Notes: a model not told the origin generated them from the sequence alone. 64,000 bases of DNA from Linum tenue (GCA_946122785.1 CAMGYJ010000009.1:22603633-22667632); one strand, 5' to 3'; shown: positions 35,217-47,905, numbered from the stretch's first letter. Made by a program: numbers and translations.

Positions 35217-35450
35217 AAGGGTTGTTTACTAGTTGTAATTGAAAAGTGAGAATTTTGGTTAGAATCTAGATTTTAGAAAACCATGGTTTTGTAATGGATT
35301 TTGAAAATTTTGTTGTTTGTTTGTTGGATTTTGTGGTGGATTTTGTTGTTATTCAAGGGTTGTTTGCTAGTTGGATTTGAAAAGTGAGAATTTTGGTCAG
35401 AATCTAGATTTTAGAAAACCATGGATTTGTGATGGATTTTGAAAATTTTA
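35217..35450. repeat. Two-copy direct repeat, 138-bp period
   Basis: Units at 35217-35312 and 35355-35450 begin AAGGGTTGTTT(A/G)CTAGTTG and share about 95% of their bases through TGGATTTTGAAAATTTT. Probably an end-region of a DNA transposon duplicated locally. Confidence 0.75.
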
Positions 35451-36830
35451 GTTTAGCCCCGACATGGCTCATGAAGTATTCGTGTTCGTGCCGTGCAGGC
35501 ACATATGTTTTGTGTCCGTGCTCTTGCCGTGCTCTAACTGTGTCATGCTGTGTTAGCCCATATCGATGCCCACGTACACGCGAAGGATTCTCCCTGCAGA
35601 AGCACTGATTGAGAAGGGTGGAAATTGTCTACTCTGGTGCCCACTTTGATGGAACACTCGGGGGACGATGAAGCAAATGTTCCTTGGTTGTAGCGTAGCG
35701 GTAGTGTTATTGGATAGTTCGTGTCTTGGTATGGTAAGGATGTAGCATTGGCGCACTAACTTTGCACTGTATTTTAGAAGATATCTAGAATAGGACGATC
35801 AATAGGAGAAGGTCATGCGGCTGATCGTTATGCTGTGGAGAGTATGAAAATCTAGAAATTGGATAGCGTTTGATCATTTCCAGTATTACTACTTGGACCT
35901 AATTGAAGAGATAGGGGGACACATACCTATGTCTAAGTGACCCTTCTTGCATTTGAAAATCGAAATTTTTTTGCTTTCTCTGCTACTTTGTTTTCCACAA
36001 TTTCACCACAAATCGACAGCTCGCTAGGTAATAGAACATTCACGGAGTAGGCAGTCCCTCGTAGTGATTATACTTGGCCATTGTGAGGAGTGTTGTATTT
36101 TTGTGAGCTAGGGAATCGACAAAATCAGGTTTAGGCGATGAATTAGAGGTAGATTGGATGAGGATAATTAAGTTTGTTGTTCATCAAAAAATTTATAGAT
36201 TTTTTTTTTATTACCCAGGAATCTCAGCCCCACGTGCCACTTTGTGATAGTGGGGCCTACTAAACTTGGGGGCCACCTACAATCACTTCGACGCCAACGG
36301 GGCTTCGCCTCCAACAGGCTTATACCTCCCAGAACAACAACGGTCCTCGTTTGGATTCCAACCTGGGATTTATACCTCCCAAACCTTCACTATCGCTGCA
36401 GTTTTACCATTAGACTATGTTATATTTGGTATCGAAAATTTTATAGATGGATATGAAGGATAGGTGAATTCTCGGTGCTAGGAACTTCAAAAATTTTGGG
36501 GTGAGGGGAAAAGAAGAAATAAAAAAAAAATAGAAGAGAGTAGTGTTGTAGTTGACTATCTTTTTGCCACTAAAATTTGTACCAAAATTTTGAATCCCTT
36601 CAAATGAGTTGTACTAGTTTCTTTTACCAATCATCAGTTGCCATTTGTCAACACTTTGATTACAGATGTTAGATGTATGACTGGGAAGAACTATACTTTT
36701 CAAAACTTTTTGGTAGCTAGTATCAAGTTCTTTCTGCCAAGAGGCTAGCTCCTGTGAATAGTATAAACAAAAATAGACGAGCAAGCGGATAACAACATCC
36801 ACTCAGTATAATATGCCTTCTTCTTTCAGG
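35451..36830. other. Spacer between transposon relics and the GDSL gene
   Basis: 35455-35540 holds GTGCCGTGC/CGTGCTC-rich sequence like the ends of some hAT families. 36240-36460 has two overlapping open frames (70 and 65 codons) with no recognised domain. No gene called. Confidence 0.4.
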
Positions 36831-36835
36831 GCGCA

Positions 36836-36841
36836 TTTATT
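36836..36841 (-). terminator. Polyadenylation signal of GDSL gene 1
   Basis: AATAAA on the - strand, about 120 nt after the stop codon at 36963. Confidence 0.5.
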
Positions 36842-36962
36842 CTCAGCCTGCAACACATATAATATGCCTTTCTTTCTAAGTTATGAATCTCCAGACAGAA
36901 AGAAAGAAACATATATGCAATCCGATCAGAGCTCATTGAGGCCAAGTAGTACGTAGTTCACT

Positions 36963-38793
36963 TTACAATATCTTTTTGAGAGCCCGAAGGTAAAATGGCG
37001 CAATGAGGCGGCTGGCGGCCTCGGAAGGGTGGAAAGCGTCCCAGAAGGCGTGTGCCCGCCTTGTCTTGCAAGGCTCCACATTCGGAATGCACATCCCGGT
37101 CGCCAGGCTCACCTTACAGCAAGCCGTCGATTTGATTGGAAACGCTGAAAGATTAACGTAACCCACAGTTCAAAATTTGTTGCTTCTAAATAAGCCAGAA
37201 ATTAAAGTGTGTAATATATATATTTACCTTGGCCGGCAATACCGCCGGCCGTTACGCTGTCCAAGTAGACAAACTTGGCATCGGTGAAACGAACATTGAG
37301 CTTGTCGATGATCGCTTTGAGGCGCTCGTTGAACGGCACCACCAGTTTGTTCATCGAATCGACGCAGAGCAAATCCTTATCTCCGTACATCGCGATGGCA
37401 GCCGGCGTGCAGCCGATGAGATTCAAGCCCGTAACTCCCACCTTCCTTGCCCCCATAACGTGCATCCTCTAAACAAAAACGGTCACAAGAATTTTAATTA
37501 AATATCGACGAGTAATTTGTACCTGAGACCTCTAAGTTCAAAACCAAACGGTAAAATATCACTGGACCAAGCACTTGTTCGCGGATAGACTCACCACGAG
37601 CTCGTGGGAGTACTGCTCGACGAGAAATGCGGCGAACTGGTCAGGGTTGTAGCGCTTGCTGAAGTTGGAGACTTGGGGCTGAAGGTAATTAGCGATGTAA
37701 TCGTTGTTGCCCATGTTGCAGATGTACAAGCATTGCGCCAGGTGGTCATCGGCGGCCTTCTTGCTCCCCAATATCTTACCTATTCGGGACACCGTCTGTT
37801 CGTGGTTCTTCAGTTGCTGGCTCAGGTCTATATTCTCACCCTACCAAAACCAGTGTCAATGTGTACGTATATATACAGAAAGAAACCTAATATGTAAATG
37901 TGACATTCATAAAATTATCCATCGATCAACGGAAATCTTATGGTTCGATCGATGATTGTAACGATATTGGTAAACATATTATACGTACTCAATAGTCTTT
38001 GCCATCTCGGTGGTAACTAGATGCAGGCAAATAAAAGAGACCCTCTACCGCTAGTTAATTAGTTCGTTTTTATTACGGATCTTGTACCATTCTCTTACAA
38101 AGTACGTTCGCCAAAAGAAAACAAATATCACGCAATCGTGGACCATGATTCAGATCGAACATCTTACGATAGGCCACTAATTCCAAGGCAGCGAGAACGG
38201 TGCTAATTAATGAGACCAAGTCCGAAAACTAGCTAAAGGATTCAAGATCAATCTGACGAAGAAAATTAATTTACCATGAATTTCCCAGTTTCGAGAAGAA
38301 GTCCGGCGGAGCCAGATGCATAATTCACCCCGACGAGTATCTCAGAGTTGTTCGGCGCCGATGCAAATGGCGGGATGAAGCTCTCAAATCCCAGCAGTTC
38401 ACCTGTACAACTAATTTAATCCTTGTTAGTCAATCAATGAAATGACAAAACTCTAATGACAAAAAGAGTTTGGAGAAGTACTAATCAATAATATTAATGT
38501 AATAAATAAAAATCACCAATTATATCGGCCGTGGTTCGTCCATTGGAGTACCTCCCCGTTGCGACGCCGGAAGGGAAATCGACGCCGTAAGGAGGGTAAT
38601 TGGCTTTCATCGTCGTATTGAGATTGTTGTTGTTGCCAGGGTCGAACAGAGAGTCACCGAATATGAAATAGCAAGGCACTTTCGGCTCCCGGGATCCATC
38701 GGCGACAACTGCTGCACCGGCGAGGAGGCCAATGATCGAGAAAAGTGATGATATCAAGGATGACGACTGCGAATCCGAACGACTTGATCCCAT
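36963..38793 (-). CDS. GDSL-type esterase/lipase 1
   Basis: A secreted serine hydrolase of the plant GDSL family (SGNH fold), acting on ester bonds of lipids or cell-wall/cuticle acyl groups; substrate unknown. Exons on the - strand: 38517-38793, 38275-38402, 37595-37840, 37228-37468, 36963-37144 (1074 nt, 357 aa; usual length ~350-370). Residues ~12-32 form a signal peptide (SLFSIIGLLAGAAVVA). Block I is FIFGDSLFDPGNNN (catalytic Ser in GDS), block II has [11 protein letters not shown] (Gly), block [14 protein letters not shown] (Asn), block V DAFHPSEA (Asp and His). All catalytic residues are present and the splice sites are canonical. The start is the ATG just before the signal peptide. 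It is a paralogue of the gene at 56389-58238, on the same strand. Confidence 0.93.
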
Positions 38794-38851
38794 TGCGGAA
38801 ATTGTTAATTGGAAGGATTATGAACTAAATGAATGTACAAATACAGGGGCG

Positions 38852-38860
38852 TATATAATT
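38852..38860 (-). promoter_or_regulatory. TATA box of GDSL gene 1
   Basis: AATTATATA on the - strand, about 60 nt upstream of the ATG at 38793, the spacing seen with short plant leaders. Confidence 0.45.
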
Positions 38861-39093
38861 GTAGTTGGGGTAAAGAGAGAAGTTTAGAACTAAGAGGATT
38901 AAAAAGGACTAGCGTGACATTATGAAAAATATGATTTCACAATAGTCTACCGCTGCTATGTTAAGTGTGTTTGCATTTTGCACGAGTTCAAAATCAGCTG
39001 TGGACGCATTTAAGGTTTTTGTCCCTTCTCACTTTTTTAGTACGGCTAGAATTGCCAAATATCAAATGTGCGGAATTCTAATCTAATTCACAT

Positions 39094-39497
39094 ACCGTTT
39101 GGTATAAATGAATTCCATAAGTTTTTAACAATTCATTTTGAAATGAAATATTTTTGTGTTCGGTATTTAAAAGAATTCATTTTCAATTCTAAATTTTGAA
39201 TTCTACGGAATTGGAACTAGTTATAGCAATTCCGAGGAATTGAGATGGAATTTTCAAATGAATTCCACAACTATTTACCAATTATGATAAAATGACATAA
39301 TTATTCTCATTTATTAACAAAATTACTTCTACATATATTATTTGGCGCCAATTCATGCAGTATAAGGAATGTCGACAAGAATTTGATTGTAACGCTAATA
39401 CCATATACCAAACACAGTAATTCATTTGACAATGAATTCTACACAGGAATTCATTTTAAAACAAAATAAATTTTAGATTCATTTAGTACCAAACGAT
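39094..39497. mobile_element. Probable MITE
   Basis: About 400 bp bounded by imperfect inverted repeats ACCGTTTGGTATAAATGAAT / ATTCATTTAGTACCAAACGAT and filled with GAATTC(A/C)-rich AT sequence in both orientations. I could not establish a target duplication, so the superfamily is open. Confidence 0.55.
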
Positions 39498-39539
39498 CTG
39501 TTAGATTCATTTGCTCGAATAGAAGAATCCTAAAGAAAG

Positions 39540-40580
39540 ATCACCCAGCACAGTGGATGAGGAAGCGGAGGTGAGCGGTCTGGACATGAATGTAGAAGTC
39601 TACGATCCTATGGACTGGACCAGATTATGAAAGCTGATGATTCCGTCAAAAGTTAAGATTTTTCTATGGAGACTGGCCCATGAAATTCTTCCAACTAGTA
39701 AGAACATCTAGCAGAAGAAGAAGGGGCGGCGACGGAATGCCCATTCTGCAATTTAGAAGAAATTCAAAACCACATTTTGAGGGAATGTCTGTAGGCAACT
39801 GGGATTTGGAGGCCTTTCATTTTCATACCCCTATTTGAGTTGGAACCTAATCTATCACCGGGGAGCTGGTTATGCGAGGTAATGGATAAGACGGATGATG
39901 AGATGCTGGGGAAATTAAGTATAATCTTGTGGTCAATCTGGAATGAAAGGAATGACCAAATGTTCAACAAGAAAAAGGCGGAGGAGTGGGAGATTATTGG
40001 AAGTGCCCTAGAGTACTGGGAGGAATTCAAATTGCATCACACCATGGAGAGAAAGAAGGTGAATAGGACTGGAAATGTACCTGAGAAACGCGGCAGAAGG
40101 GCTAGGTGAAGCTGAATGTGGACGCGAAGGTGCTGGCAGAAGAAGGTATTGGGCTGGAGGTGGTTGTCCGAGATGAGACGGGGAAATTCCTCCCCACGGC
40201 GGTGCGACGGGAGCGGATTCAGTGGTCGCCAGAACTTACGGAGCTTCGAGCGATTGATTTTGGACTCCAAATGGTGGAAGCGCATGGTCTCCGGCCGACG
40301 ATTGTGGAAAGTGACTGACTCACAGCCATCCAGCCTCTCCAGGAGGAGGAAATGACGAGGCTAGAATTGGGTGTGATGGCCAGAGAGATCAAGGAACGGG
40401 CGACGGGTTTGGGGTCGATTCGTTGGAGCTTTACGAAACGAACGGGCAATGAATCAGCCCATATCATGGCCCATTCGGCTTGTAACTGGGAAACAACAGA
40501 ATCTTGGGCTTTAAGGCCCCCCATTTTCCTTCTTTTTCATTTAGAGAAGGATGGATTGATCTTTGAATAAAATTCGTGTC
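39540..40580 (+). pseudogene. LINE fragment: zinc-binding and RNase H-like domains
   Basis: On +: 'PSKVKIFLWRLAHEILPTS' (zf-RVT region, partly outside a continuous frame), then LSIILWSIWNERNDQMF at 39900-39970, then after frame changes KLNVDAKV, ELTELRAIDFGLQMVEAHGL and SFTKRTGNESAHIMAH. That is the C-terminal order of plant L1 polyproteins. Several stops and shifts. Confidence 0.8.
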
Positions 40581-40599
40581 CATCATATGCCACAAAAAT

Positions 40600-42133
40600 T
40601 GACAAAGATCCGAAGAAAATAGTTGTCACTCTTAAAAGGAGTGATAACATAAAATTTTTGGAAGAATTGAGAGCTTACTATACTGGTGTATCATTACCTA
40701 TCTATATTGCAGGGGATTTCAATCTGATTAGGTCTCACAACGACTATAAAGAAGTAGAGAGAAGCACAAAAATGATGGAGGAGTTCAATAGCTTTAAATC
40801 ATACGCAACCTTGATGGATCTCCCCCTAAGTGGGGCTCAATTCACGTTTAACACTATGCAAGAATCCCCTACCCTCTCTAGAATTGACAGAGTTCTCATC
40901 TGCCCACTATTTGACTCATGTTTCAACAACTTCAGGCTTGTGGTACTAGAAAGGGTAGAGTCAACCCACTTCGCAATTAATCTGGAATGGGGAATGAATG
41001 AAAGAAGACATCGATACTTGAAATTGAGAATATGTGGCTTATGGAGGAGTCTTTTATGACTAAGATGTTGGAGTGGTGGGATTGTCAACCTAAAGGGACC
41101 AATGATCTCTGTCTTTTCGGTCAAAAATTAAAACTTGTGAAGGAGAAGATACGGAAATGGAATGTAAATGATTTCAGGAAGCACGAGGTTAAGATACCAG
41201 AGATTCTGGAGGGCATTCGTTGTCTTGATCTAAAGGAAGAAGATGGAAGCTTGTCAGAAGATGAGTGTGCTTAGAGAGGGCTACTTAAATGTGAACTGGA
41301 TAAGTTGTTGTTGATGGAGGAAGTATCATATAGGCAAAAATCGCGGGGTTATGGCTTAAGAAAGGGGATAAGAATACAACTTTTTTCCACAATTTTGTAA
41401 ACTTCAACAAGAAGAGGAAATAGATAAGCAACTTAAAGTTTAACAGTGTTACAGTGGAAGGCCAAGAGGAGCTCAAACTTACTTTTGTGGAGTATTTCAG
41501 TTCCAGGTTCCATGAAACTAAGCTACATCGACCTTTGCCTGAGGGCTACGGCAGGTTGAAGGTTATGGGCGTGGATGGAGATTTTTTGACAGCTCCATTT
41601 ACAGAAGAGGAAATATGGAGAGCAATGAAGAGAAGCAATGGGGCTCCCGGGCCAGATGGGTATTCTTTTGTTTTCTTTAAAAGGTGTTGGGAGATTGTTA
41701 AGTATGACATTGGAAAGACTTTTGATGGTTTCTGGCAAAATGGTGTGTTGTCTCGCTGCATCGCTCACTCATTTCTATGACTTGTTCCAAAAAGAGGCTG
41801 TCGAGGATGCAAGAAACTTGAGATCCGTCAGCCTTCTTGGAAGCTTGAATAAGTTGCTCTCCAAGGTTGTTACAGAATGGCTGAAATCTGTTATGAACAA
41901 GTTAATCTTAGGATATCAATTTGCGGGAATTCGGGGGACGCCAATCCATGAAGCCTCTTTGATTACTAATGAGGTGGTTGATAGCAGAAAGAAGAGCGGT
42001 AAACAAGGTCTAATCTTCAAATTAGACATTGAGAAGCCTTTTGAACATGTGAATTGAGAGTGTTTGTTCAAAATCCTTGATAAACTTGAGTTGCCACCAT
42101 AGTATTTTTTGCGCTTTCACCAATGATTTCAAC
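40600..42133 (+). pseudogene. LINE fragment: endonuclease and start of reverse transcriptase
   Basis: 40658-41040 reads YIAGDFNLIRS, DLPLSGAQFTF and SRIDRVLI, the C-terminal part of the apurinic endonuclease domain. 41454-41760 has FTEEEIWRAMKRSNGAPGPDGYSF, the RT entry region; 41761-42057 in another frame gives RSVSLLGSLNKLLSKV, IHEASLITNEVVDSRKKSG and FKLDIEKPFEHVN (the family has ...KLDIEKAYDHVNW; the aspartate of 'YDHV' is E here). The element was then split by the hAT-like insertion at 42134-43183; flanking sequence resumes at 43192 for a short stretch. Not functional. Confidence 0.8.
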
Positions 42134-43183
42134 TAGGGCTGGGAATCCAGTCTCGGTTTTTCTGTCAAACTGGAAACCGGGCAGTTTAAACCGTTCCGAT
42201 TGTAACCGGAAACCGGATTCCAAGCAACCCAATCCAATTTGCGGTTGTAATGACCACTATCCTGGTCCAATCTGGTTAAAACCGAGAAACCGGATCCATA
42301 ATTAATAAGCCCAAAACAAGCCCATTGATCTGTAAAATGAAGCCTGCCCTAACAAAAAATAAAACTCATCCCCAGCCCAACAAATACACGAAGCCCAATC
42401 CCAAGTGAAACCCTTCTAACCCTAATCCCTAGCTCTGGCTCGCGCAGCCGCACTTCTGCGAGAAGCAGCACCTCTTCTCAGCGGCTGTCTTTCCCTCGAT
42501 CTCTCTTCCATTTCCAGTTCCTGCGGAGGCTTGGCGAAGACAAGAAAAACCAGCCAATAACCTCCTTCCTGTCCGATTCGCCGACGACCGATTCGTTGAG
42601 GAGAAACCAGGAGGATATGGTGGTGAATCGCATCGTCAAGCCCTTCCTCTTCGCTTATCGCCTCCTTCAATCCCCATCTCGATCTCGCTCTTGGGACTTC
42701 AGTCAATAGACGACCTATTGCTTGCCGCTCTCCGTTGTGTCTTCTCGTCGCTGCCTCTTGCTTGTTGCTGGTCATCGCCTGTAAACATGAAGGAGAAGAG
42801 GTTGTTGAACGCCTTGCTTGATCGGCTTCACAGGAGAAAGGGTCGCTCGCCATCGTCATTTGTAAAAGAAGAGGGCTAGAGGGGAGGGAGAAGAGAAGAA
42901 ACTGAAAGGAGATGACAATTGAGAAGATAAAGATTGTGCGGCTAGGAGGAGGGGAAGCGGAGCGTCCCATTGTTATTATTTTTAATGTGCAGACGACAGC
43001 GTTTAGGTGGGAACCTACACAGCCCGGGTTTTTTGGTTAAAACCGGACCGGATCAATCCGGTCACGGTTGAAACCCGATCCCCATCCAATCCAATTCCTG
43101 GTTGCTGATATGGCCAAAACGGTTTTAAAAAACTGGGTTAATTCAGTCCGGTTTTAACCGGACCAAACCGTTTCCCACCCCTA
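42134..43183. mobile_element. hAT-like non-autonomous element in a LINE
   Basis: 1050 bp, starts TAGGGCTGGGAA and ends TTCCCACCCCTA, with CCGGTTT/AAACCGG-rich subterminal regions at both ends. Perfect 8-bp target duplication ATTTCAAC at 42126-42133 and 43184-43191. The centre contains a 182-codon open frame on the - strand (42422-42970), arginine- and serine-rich, not recognised and probably not a gene. Confidence 0.92.
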
Positions 43184-44544
43184 ATTTCAACCATGTTCTT
43201 TCCCTTGTAGCTATCTGGGTTGTTTGTATCAGCTTCCATATCCATTGGTAGACAATCCTTTTTGTTGACTTCTGAGTTTTTTTTATGAAGGTGGAATTTG
43301 TTACCAACAAATTACACTAGAGATGTAAAGAAAAAGAAACAAAGTTTGACAATATAAAGAAAGAAAAACTTTCAGAAACAGAGAAATGGAAAGAAAAACA
43401 TAGAAGGCCACCAACAAGACCACCCCTGAAATACCCAAAAAAAGCGCTCCCAACGAAACACATGCGAGGAACAAAGGACATCCACCCGATGCCACCACAT
43501 CACTGCAGAAATTCAACCCTCGTCCAAAGAACCAATAGATTGACAAGAGTACACATCAACGCCCTCTCTGCCTTTTCTCTATGGCAATGTAAAAATACAT
43601 GTCATCCACCACAAACCACATGTCTTCCAAAAGCAACAACAGGCAACCAGAATGGAGGAAGCAACAAGCTTTGCACTAGCACTTGCCAAACCAGCAACAC
43701 AAGTTCTATTCAGGACGACAACAACTTCAAGATAAGAATAACTCCCCTGCAAGTTCCTTTGCTTGAAATTAAATGCCAAGACAACCACCGAAATACATCA
43801 TGCTTCCCATCACCATATCACTCCTCAGCTCTATGGGTATGAATCTCTGCATAGAGTGCATCCACTCGGCCTTGTGTAGATCGCTAACTAGACCTGCAAC
43901 CGAAAGCTATCCTGCAACCTCTCTTCCGATCCTTCGAAGGACTTCTTGCCACGGCTTCCTTTTGACTTCAAAAGCTCTCGCATTCATTTCCTTCCACATT
44001 TCCCATGTGATAGCATGAATGATGCAATTCTTGAACCTACCCTTCCAAGTCGGAGGTTCATTAAACGACCAGCAATGAACCACTTCCCTAATCCCCTCCT
44101 GCATTGGGTCGTGACCCTCGATAATTTTTAACAACATTGCCATATTTTGCTACTGTAATGACACGTCTTAAGAAGATGACCTGTAGTCTCCTCCCCCTTC
44201 TCGCACAAGAAACATCTGCTCGCCAAATGGCATCCTCTTCGCTTCAACTTCTCGTGGGTGAGGATTCGATTATGAACAACCAGCCAAAGAAAGCACTTGA
44301 TTTTGCTAGGCACATGTTTCTGCCAAACCACCTTATATGGGAACTTTGGATTGCCATAAAACTTTCCAGCGACAAGTTGTTTGTACATGGAACGGACTGA
44401 AAACCCCAACATTGGATTTGGCCTCCAAGTTAACGTGCAAGGACCGGAGGACACCCATCCAACAAGAATATTTGACAGAAAATTAAATAAATCAACTCTT
44501 TCGTGCTCAGACCCCCTGTCAAAGAAAAACAAAATTGAAAATCC

Positions 44545-45345
44545 TACCTCATGATAAACACCCAGGGGGTGCTTCTAATCAAAGTAGCGCAGTTCGAAAC
44601 TCTTCAACGAAAGATAAAACGCATAGATAGAACTTCGCCACACTCAAGGTGTTTACTTGATTGAGAAAAAGCTTGTTAAACGATTCTGGACTCCTCATAG
44701 AAACGGCTTGACAAGGGTTCTCGAATTAGCAATGGAATCCACACAAAACTAGCTCAAGGATTTGATTCTTGAGAACTCTCAAAGGAAACAATTCTCATGA
44801 AGGAGTAATTTTCATTCAACTAAACTTGGATGATTTACAACGTGAAAATTGAAAGCTATTTAAAGACAATAAAAACCTAATAAAAACCTAGCTAACAGAA
44901 CTAGGAAACAATTATGGTAAAAACAAACTCTAAAAACAGTGCAAAACTCGGCCACAAACTCTCTTTCTTCAAGCACAAGCAAGCTGCCTTTTAGCACAAG
45001 CAAAATGCCAGAAACACAGTTTTCGTACTAACTTCGTGCCTTTCGTTCGAGGCCTTCCAGAACTCCAATTCTTCATCCAATTCCTTCCCTTTGTTCACAA
45101 ACATACCTAGTTTCAGGTTGTGGAAGCCTTTGGACTTGAATCACATTCATGCTCCTCGAATTAAGATCTAAAGTAGGCTTCACAAACACATTTCCAGGCA
45201 ACCATTTTCTGGCAGTTTTCTAGTTTTGAGGTAGCAAATTTGAGGCCTTGGAAAACAACCTTAATGACTTCTTATGGATCCAAAAAGCATACCCTTGGAA
45301 AGATGGCAACTTTATCTTCAATACAAGCCCTTGATCTCCAATTTT
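44545..45345. mobile_element. Unclassified insertion in the minus-strand LINE
   Basis: The LINE protein similarity stops at about 45345 and resumes at about 44532. The ~800 bp between has no LINE motif. Its composition and lack of frames resemble an LTR, but I cannot define ends or a target duplication. Confidence 0.4.
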
Positions 45346-46060
45346 CATTGAGCTATTTGTAAGATACAAGCTTCCAAAGTAGGTACTATGAACTCGGATT
45401 TTGACGTAATCAAATTCTGCCTTTCTACTTTCCATAAAAGGATGGATACATTGTCTGCAACCCAATTGTCCGAAAAGGCAGCAGCAACGGCAACTCTAGG
45501 GAACACTCTAGCAAGAACCACTTCATTACTCCAATAATCCTCCCAAAAAGACACATCCGCCGCCACCAGAATCAATATGTCCATGATTCCAAAAATTATT
45601 TTATTCTATCATTATATTGCTCAACAAAGAACATCCTCTCCTAGCCAACGGTTTTCCAAACCTCAAAATAGAAATTGAATTTGGAAACTTAATCTATATC
45701 AGCTGCCTCCACCAAGAATTTCTCTCCGTTGCGAACCTTCAAATCCATTTACAGAGCAACGCAGAGTTCATGCTCCCCAAATCCATCACCTCAACTCCCC
45801 ATTTTTCTTAGGCGTCTTACAAATATTCCAATTCACAAGGTGATACTTATCCTTCTCACTAACTCTCGACCAAATAAACCATCGAATATGCTGCTCAATC
45901 TTGTTATTGACAGTTTTTGGAGCTCGTGAATTATAAGGGAAAGGAACCTGCCACGCCGACCCTCCAACCTTGATTGAAACTTTGTAATGATCGGATGCCA
46001 AATCGAAACTGCAATGGGACTAGCCCCAAGTGGAAGACTGAGGTAAACAGCTGGTAAATG

Positions 46061-46860
46061 CAATGGGATTAAGAAATCCTACAATGGGTACCCGCGGGTT
46101 GCCCGTTAATACCCGTTTGGCTATTACAGGTACCCGTACTACTCGTTCAAGGATGAAACTGGTATCGAGAGGTAGTTCCATTTTCGGATGTCCAAATAGC
46201 AAAAGAAAGAAAATAAGTCATTTGAAAAATGTAAGAACCATTTGAATGCAGAAAGCCCGAAAAACAGATGCAAACAATGTGGTGGGTTAAAATGTCACCT
46301 GCTACTGCTACTATTTCGAAACATTTTTAGTTAGGCTAAAATGTCTGTAGTAGAGATCCAACATAATTTAGTTAATAACTACTGGCGGTGATATTAATCA
46401 TGCAGCACAAACCCTAACATTATTAGAAGAATAATAAAAAAATGCAAGCACCTGGTTAGTGGGATCTTTCCCATTAATCCGTCGAGGGCTTGAATTAAGG
46501 TCTATAAATTTATTTTCCATTGTTCCATTCCTGCCAACTGAATTGTTGTTCTCTGCCACCGAAGCCGGTGAAATCCTACGATCTTGTTGAGTTACTGGCT
46601 TCATAAGTTTAGGTGGCAGCATTTGATCCCTCATAAGATCATGCTCCACATGGTCAGGGAAGAAGTGAAGCCACGCTTGGAAGAATATAGAAAAAAAATA
46701 GGGATTTGAAGTGGGTATCCGTTATCAGTCTCGTACGGGTAATGGGTACTCGTTAACCCATACAAGTTTTGGATATGGGATGGAGTTTTCTCTCCAAAAT
46801 GGAATGAGTACCCGTTTCAAACGGGACGGGTACCCAATCCCGTCCAATTGTCCACCCCTA
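46061..46860. mobile_element. hAT-like element with a lost left tip, in the minus-strand LINE
   Basis: About 800 bp. The right end is TCCACCCCTA, with GGGTACCCG-type subterminal repeats on both sides. The right flank TAAATGCT (46861-46868) matches TAAATG at 46055-46060 on the left. The first ~10 bp of the left terminal repeat appear deleted. Removing the element rejoins the LINE frame (W-K-H-L-P-A-V-Y-L-S-L-P-L-G-A). Confidence 0.75.
46398..46680 (-). pseudogene. Exon-like open segment inside the hAT-like element
   Basis: A continuous - strand frame (46680 to ~46450) reads FQAWLHFFPDHVEHDLMRDQ, then PPKLMKPVTQQDRRISPASV, and ends FIDLNSSPRRINGKDPTNQ directly before GTGCTTGC, a plausible splice donor (CAG|GTG). 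The composition looks like a real protein rather than random AT-rich frame. I do not recognise the protein. It may be a captured host exon or part of a decayed element gene. Confidence 0.4.
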
Positions 46861-47576
46861 TAAATGCTTCCATCCGCATCCAAACATACTCGCAAAGATT
46901 TCTGGGTTCACAACATTGCCTACCGGGCACATCTGACTTTTTTCACATTTACCTTTAGCCTTGTCACAATTTGAAAGCATACCAAAGTTGAGTGTAGGTT
47001 CATGACTTGTTCCTCTGAGGCCTCGCAGAATACAATAGTATCGTCCGCACAGAGAAGGTGAGTGACTTCCCCTCTAGAATTATCCTCATCCATACAGAAA
47101 TCGGAGATCATAACAACTTCTCTAAGCTTCTCAAGCATCATAGACAGGATATCCATAACCAAGTTAAAGAGAAAAGGAGACATTGGATCTCCCTAACGTA
47201 ATCCTTTACCAATCTTAATAAAAAACCCGCTGCCTATCCATTAACAAGAACAGAGATGAATGGGGAGGCATTCAATGACAAATAAAAGACAAACAAAAAG
47301 AAACTTGATGACATGAAAGGGATGACACAACTGATAGCAACAAATACGGGAACACCAAGACTTAGCAGCAGACCAACATACTTGGAAATCGGTCCCTGGT
47401 CCTGGTTCAAGAGCATGAGCTGTCGAAAGGAGTACCCTTAAGTATTTTTTTTATATAGTTGATCTATATTATTAGAGAAACAAAGGAAGGAAGAAAAGGT
47501 CAAATACAAGAAGCAGGGGCTCAAAGAAACAACCCTCGAGTCAGGGCGAGACAAAGAAAATGCAATTGGGTCTGGG

Positions 47577-47902
47577 TGTTGAAGATTCTGCTGCTGTTGA
47601 AGATTCTGAATCCGAATCCGAACTGGAGAAGGAAAAGTTGCGTCTGTCTTTCATTTAAGTTGAACTGTGTCATTTTGGTTTGTTTCAGTTTGGTCCTTAT
47701 TGTTTGTGTCTTGTTTGCAATGGTCAGTTAGCCGTTGCAGGGGTTAGTTTCAGACTGGTTGAGGATCTTAGCTACTCCTCAGGGATTGGGATTGATAGCC
47801 GTTTGGGAACCCGAGTTTAGGGACTTTCTGTTAAGGGTCTATGTATAAAGATCAGTCTCAATCAATGAACAAAGCTGTCAGTTTGCAGCAATCTTGCCTT
47901 CA
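47577..47902 (+). repeat. 5' LTR of the Copia element
   Basis: 326 bp, with an internal direct repeat of TGTTGAAGATTCTG at the very start. TATA box (TATAAAG) at 47844-47850. Confidence 0.95.
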
Positions 47903-47905
47903 TAG

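Larger units (their letters stand above)
43300..47290 (-). pseudogene. LINE, minus strand, interrupted by two insertions
   Basis: In - strand order: FISVLVNG...IKIGKGLR, stop, GDPMSPFLFNLVMDILS and HLLCADDTIVFCEA (RT domain with the A-D-D box, 47290-46869); then the hAT-like insert 46860-46061; then HLPAVYLSLPLGASPIAVSIW and KIEQHIRWFIWSR (46054-45786); SFWEDYWSNEVVLARVFPR (45584-45350); an insert at 44545-45345; then FSVRSMYKQL, WQKHVPSKIKCFLWLV and CFLCEKGEETTGHLL (zinc-binding region, 44532-44150); and a tail to ~43300. The order is collinear with plant L1 polyproteins. Frames are broken. Confidence 0.8.

Noticed and set aside
36244..36463. Short gene with overlapping 65-70 codon frames
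   Set aside because: Two overlapping frames on one strand, no domain, no promoter; probably repeat-derived.
42422..42970. Protein-coding gene of 182 residues
   Set aside because: Lies wholly inside a hAT-like element, is Arg/Ser-rich and unrecognised; kept only as a curiosity within the element.
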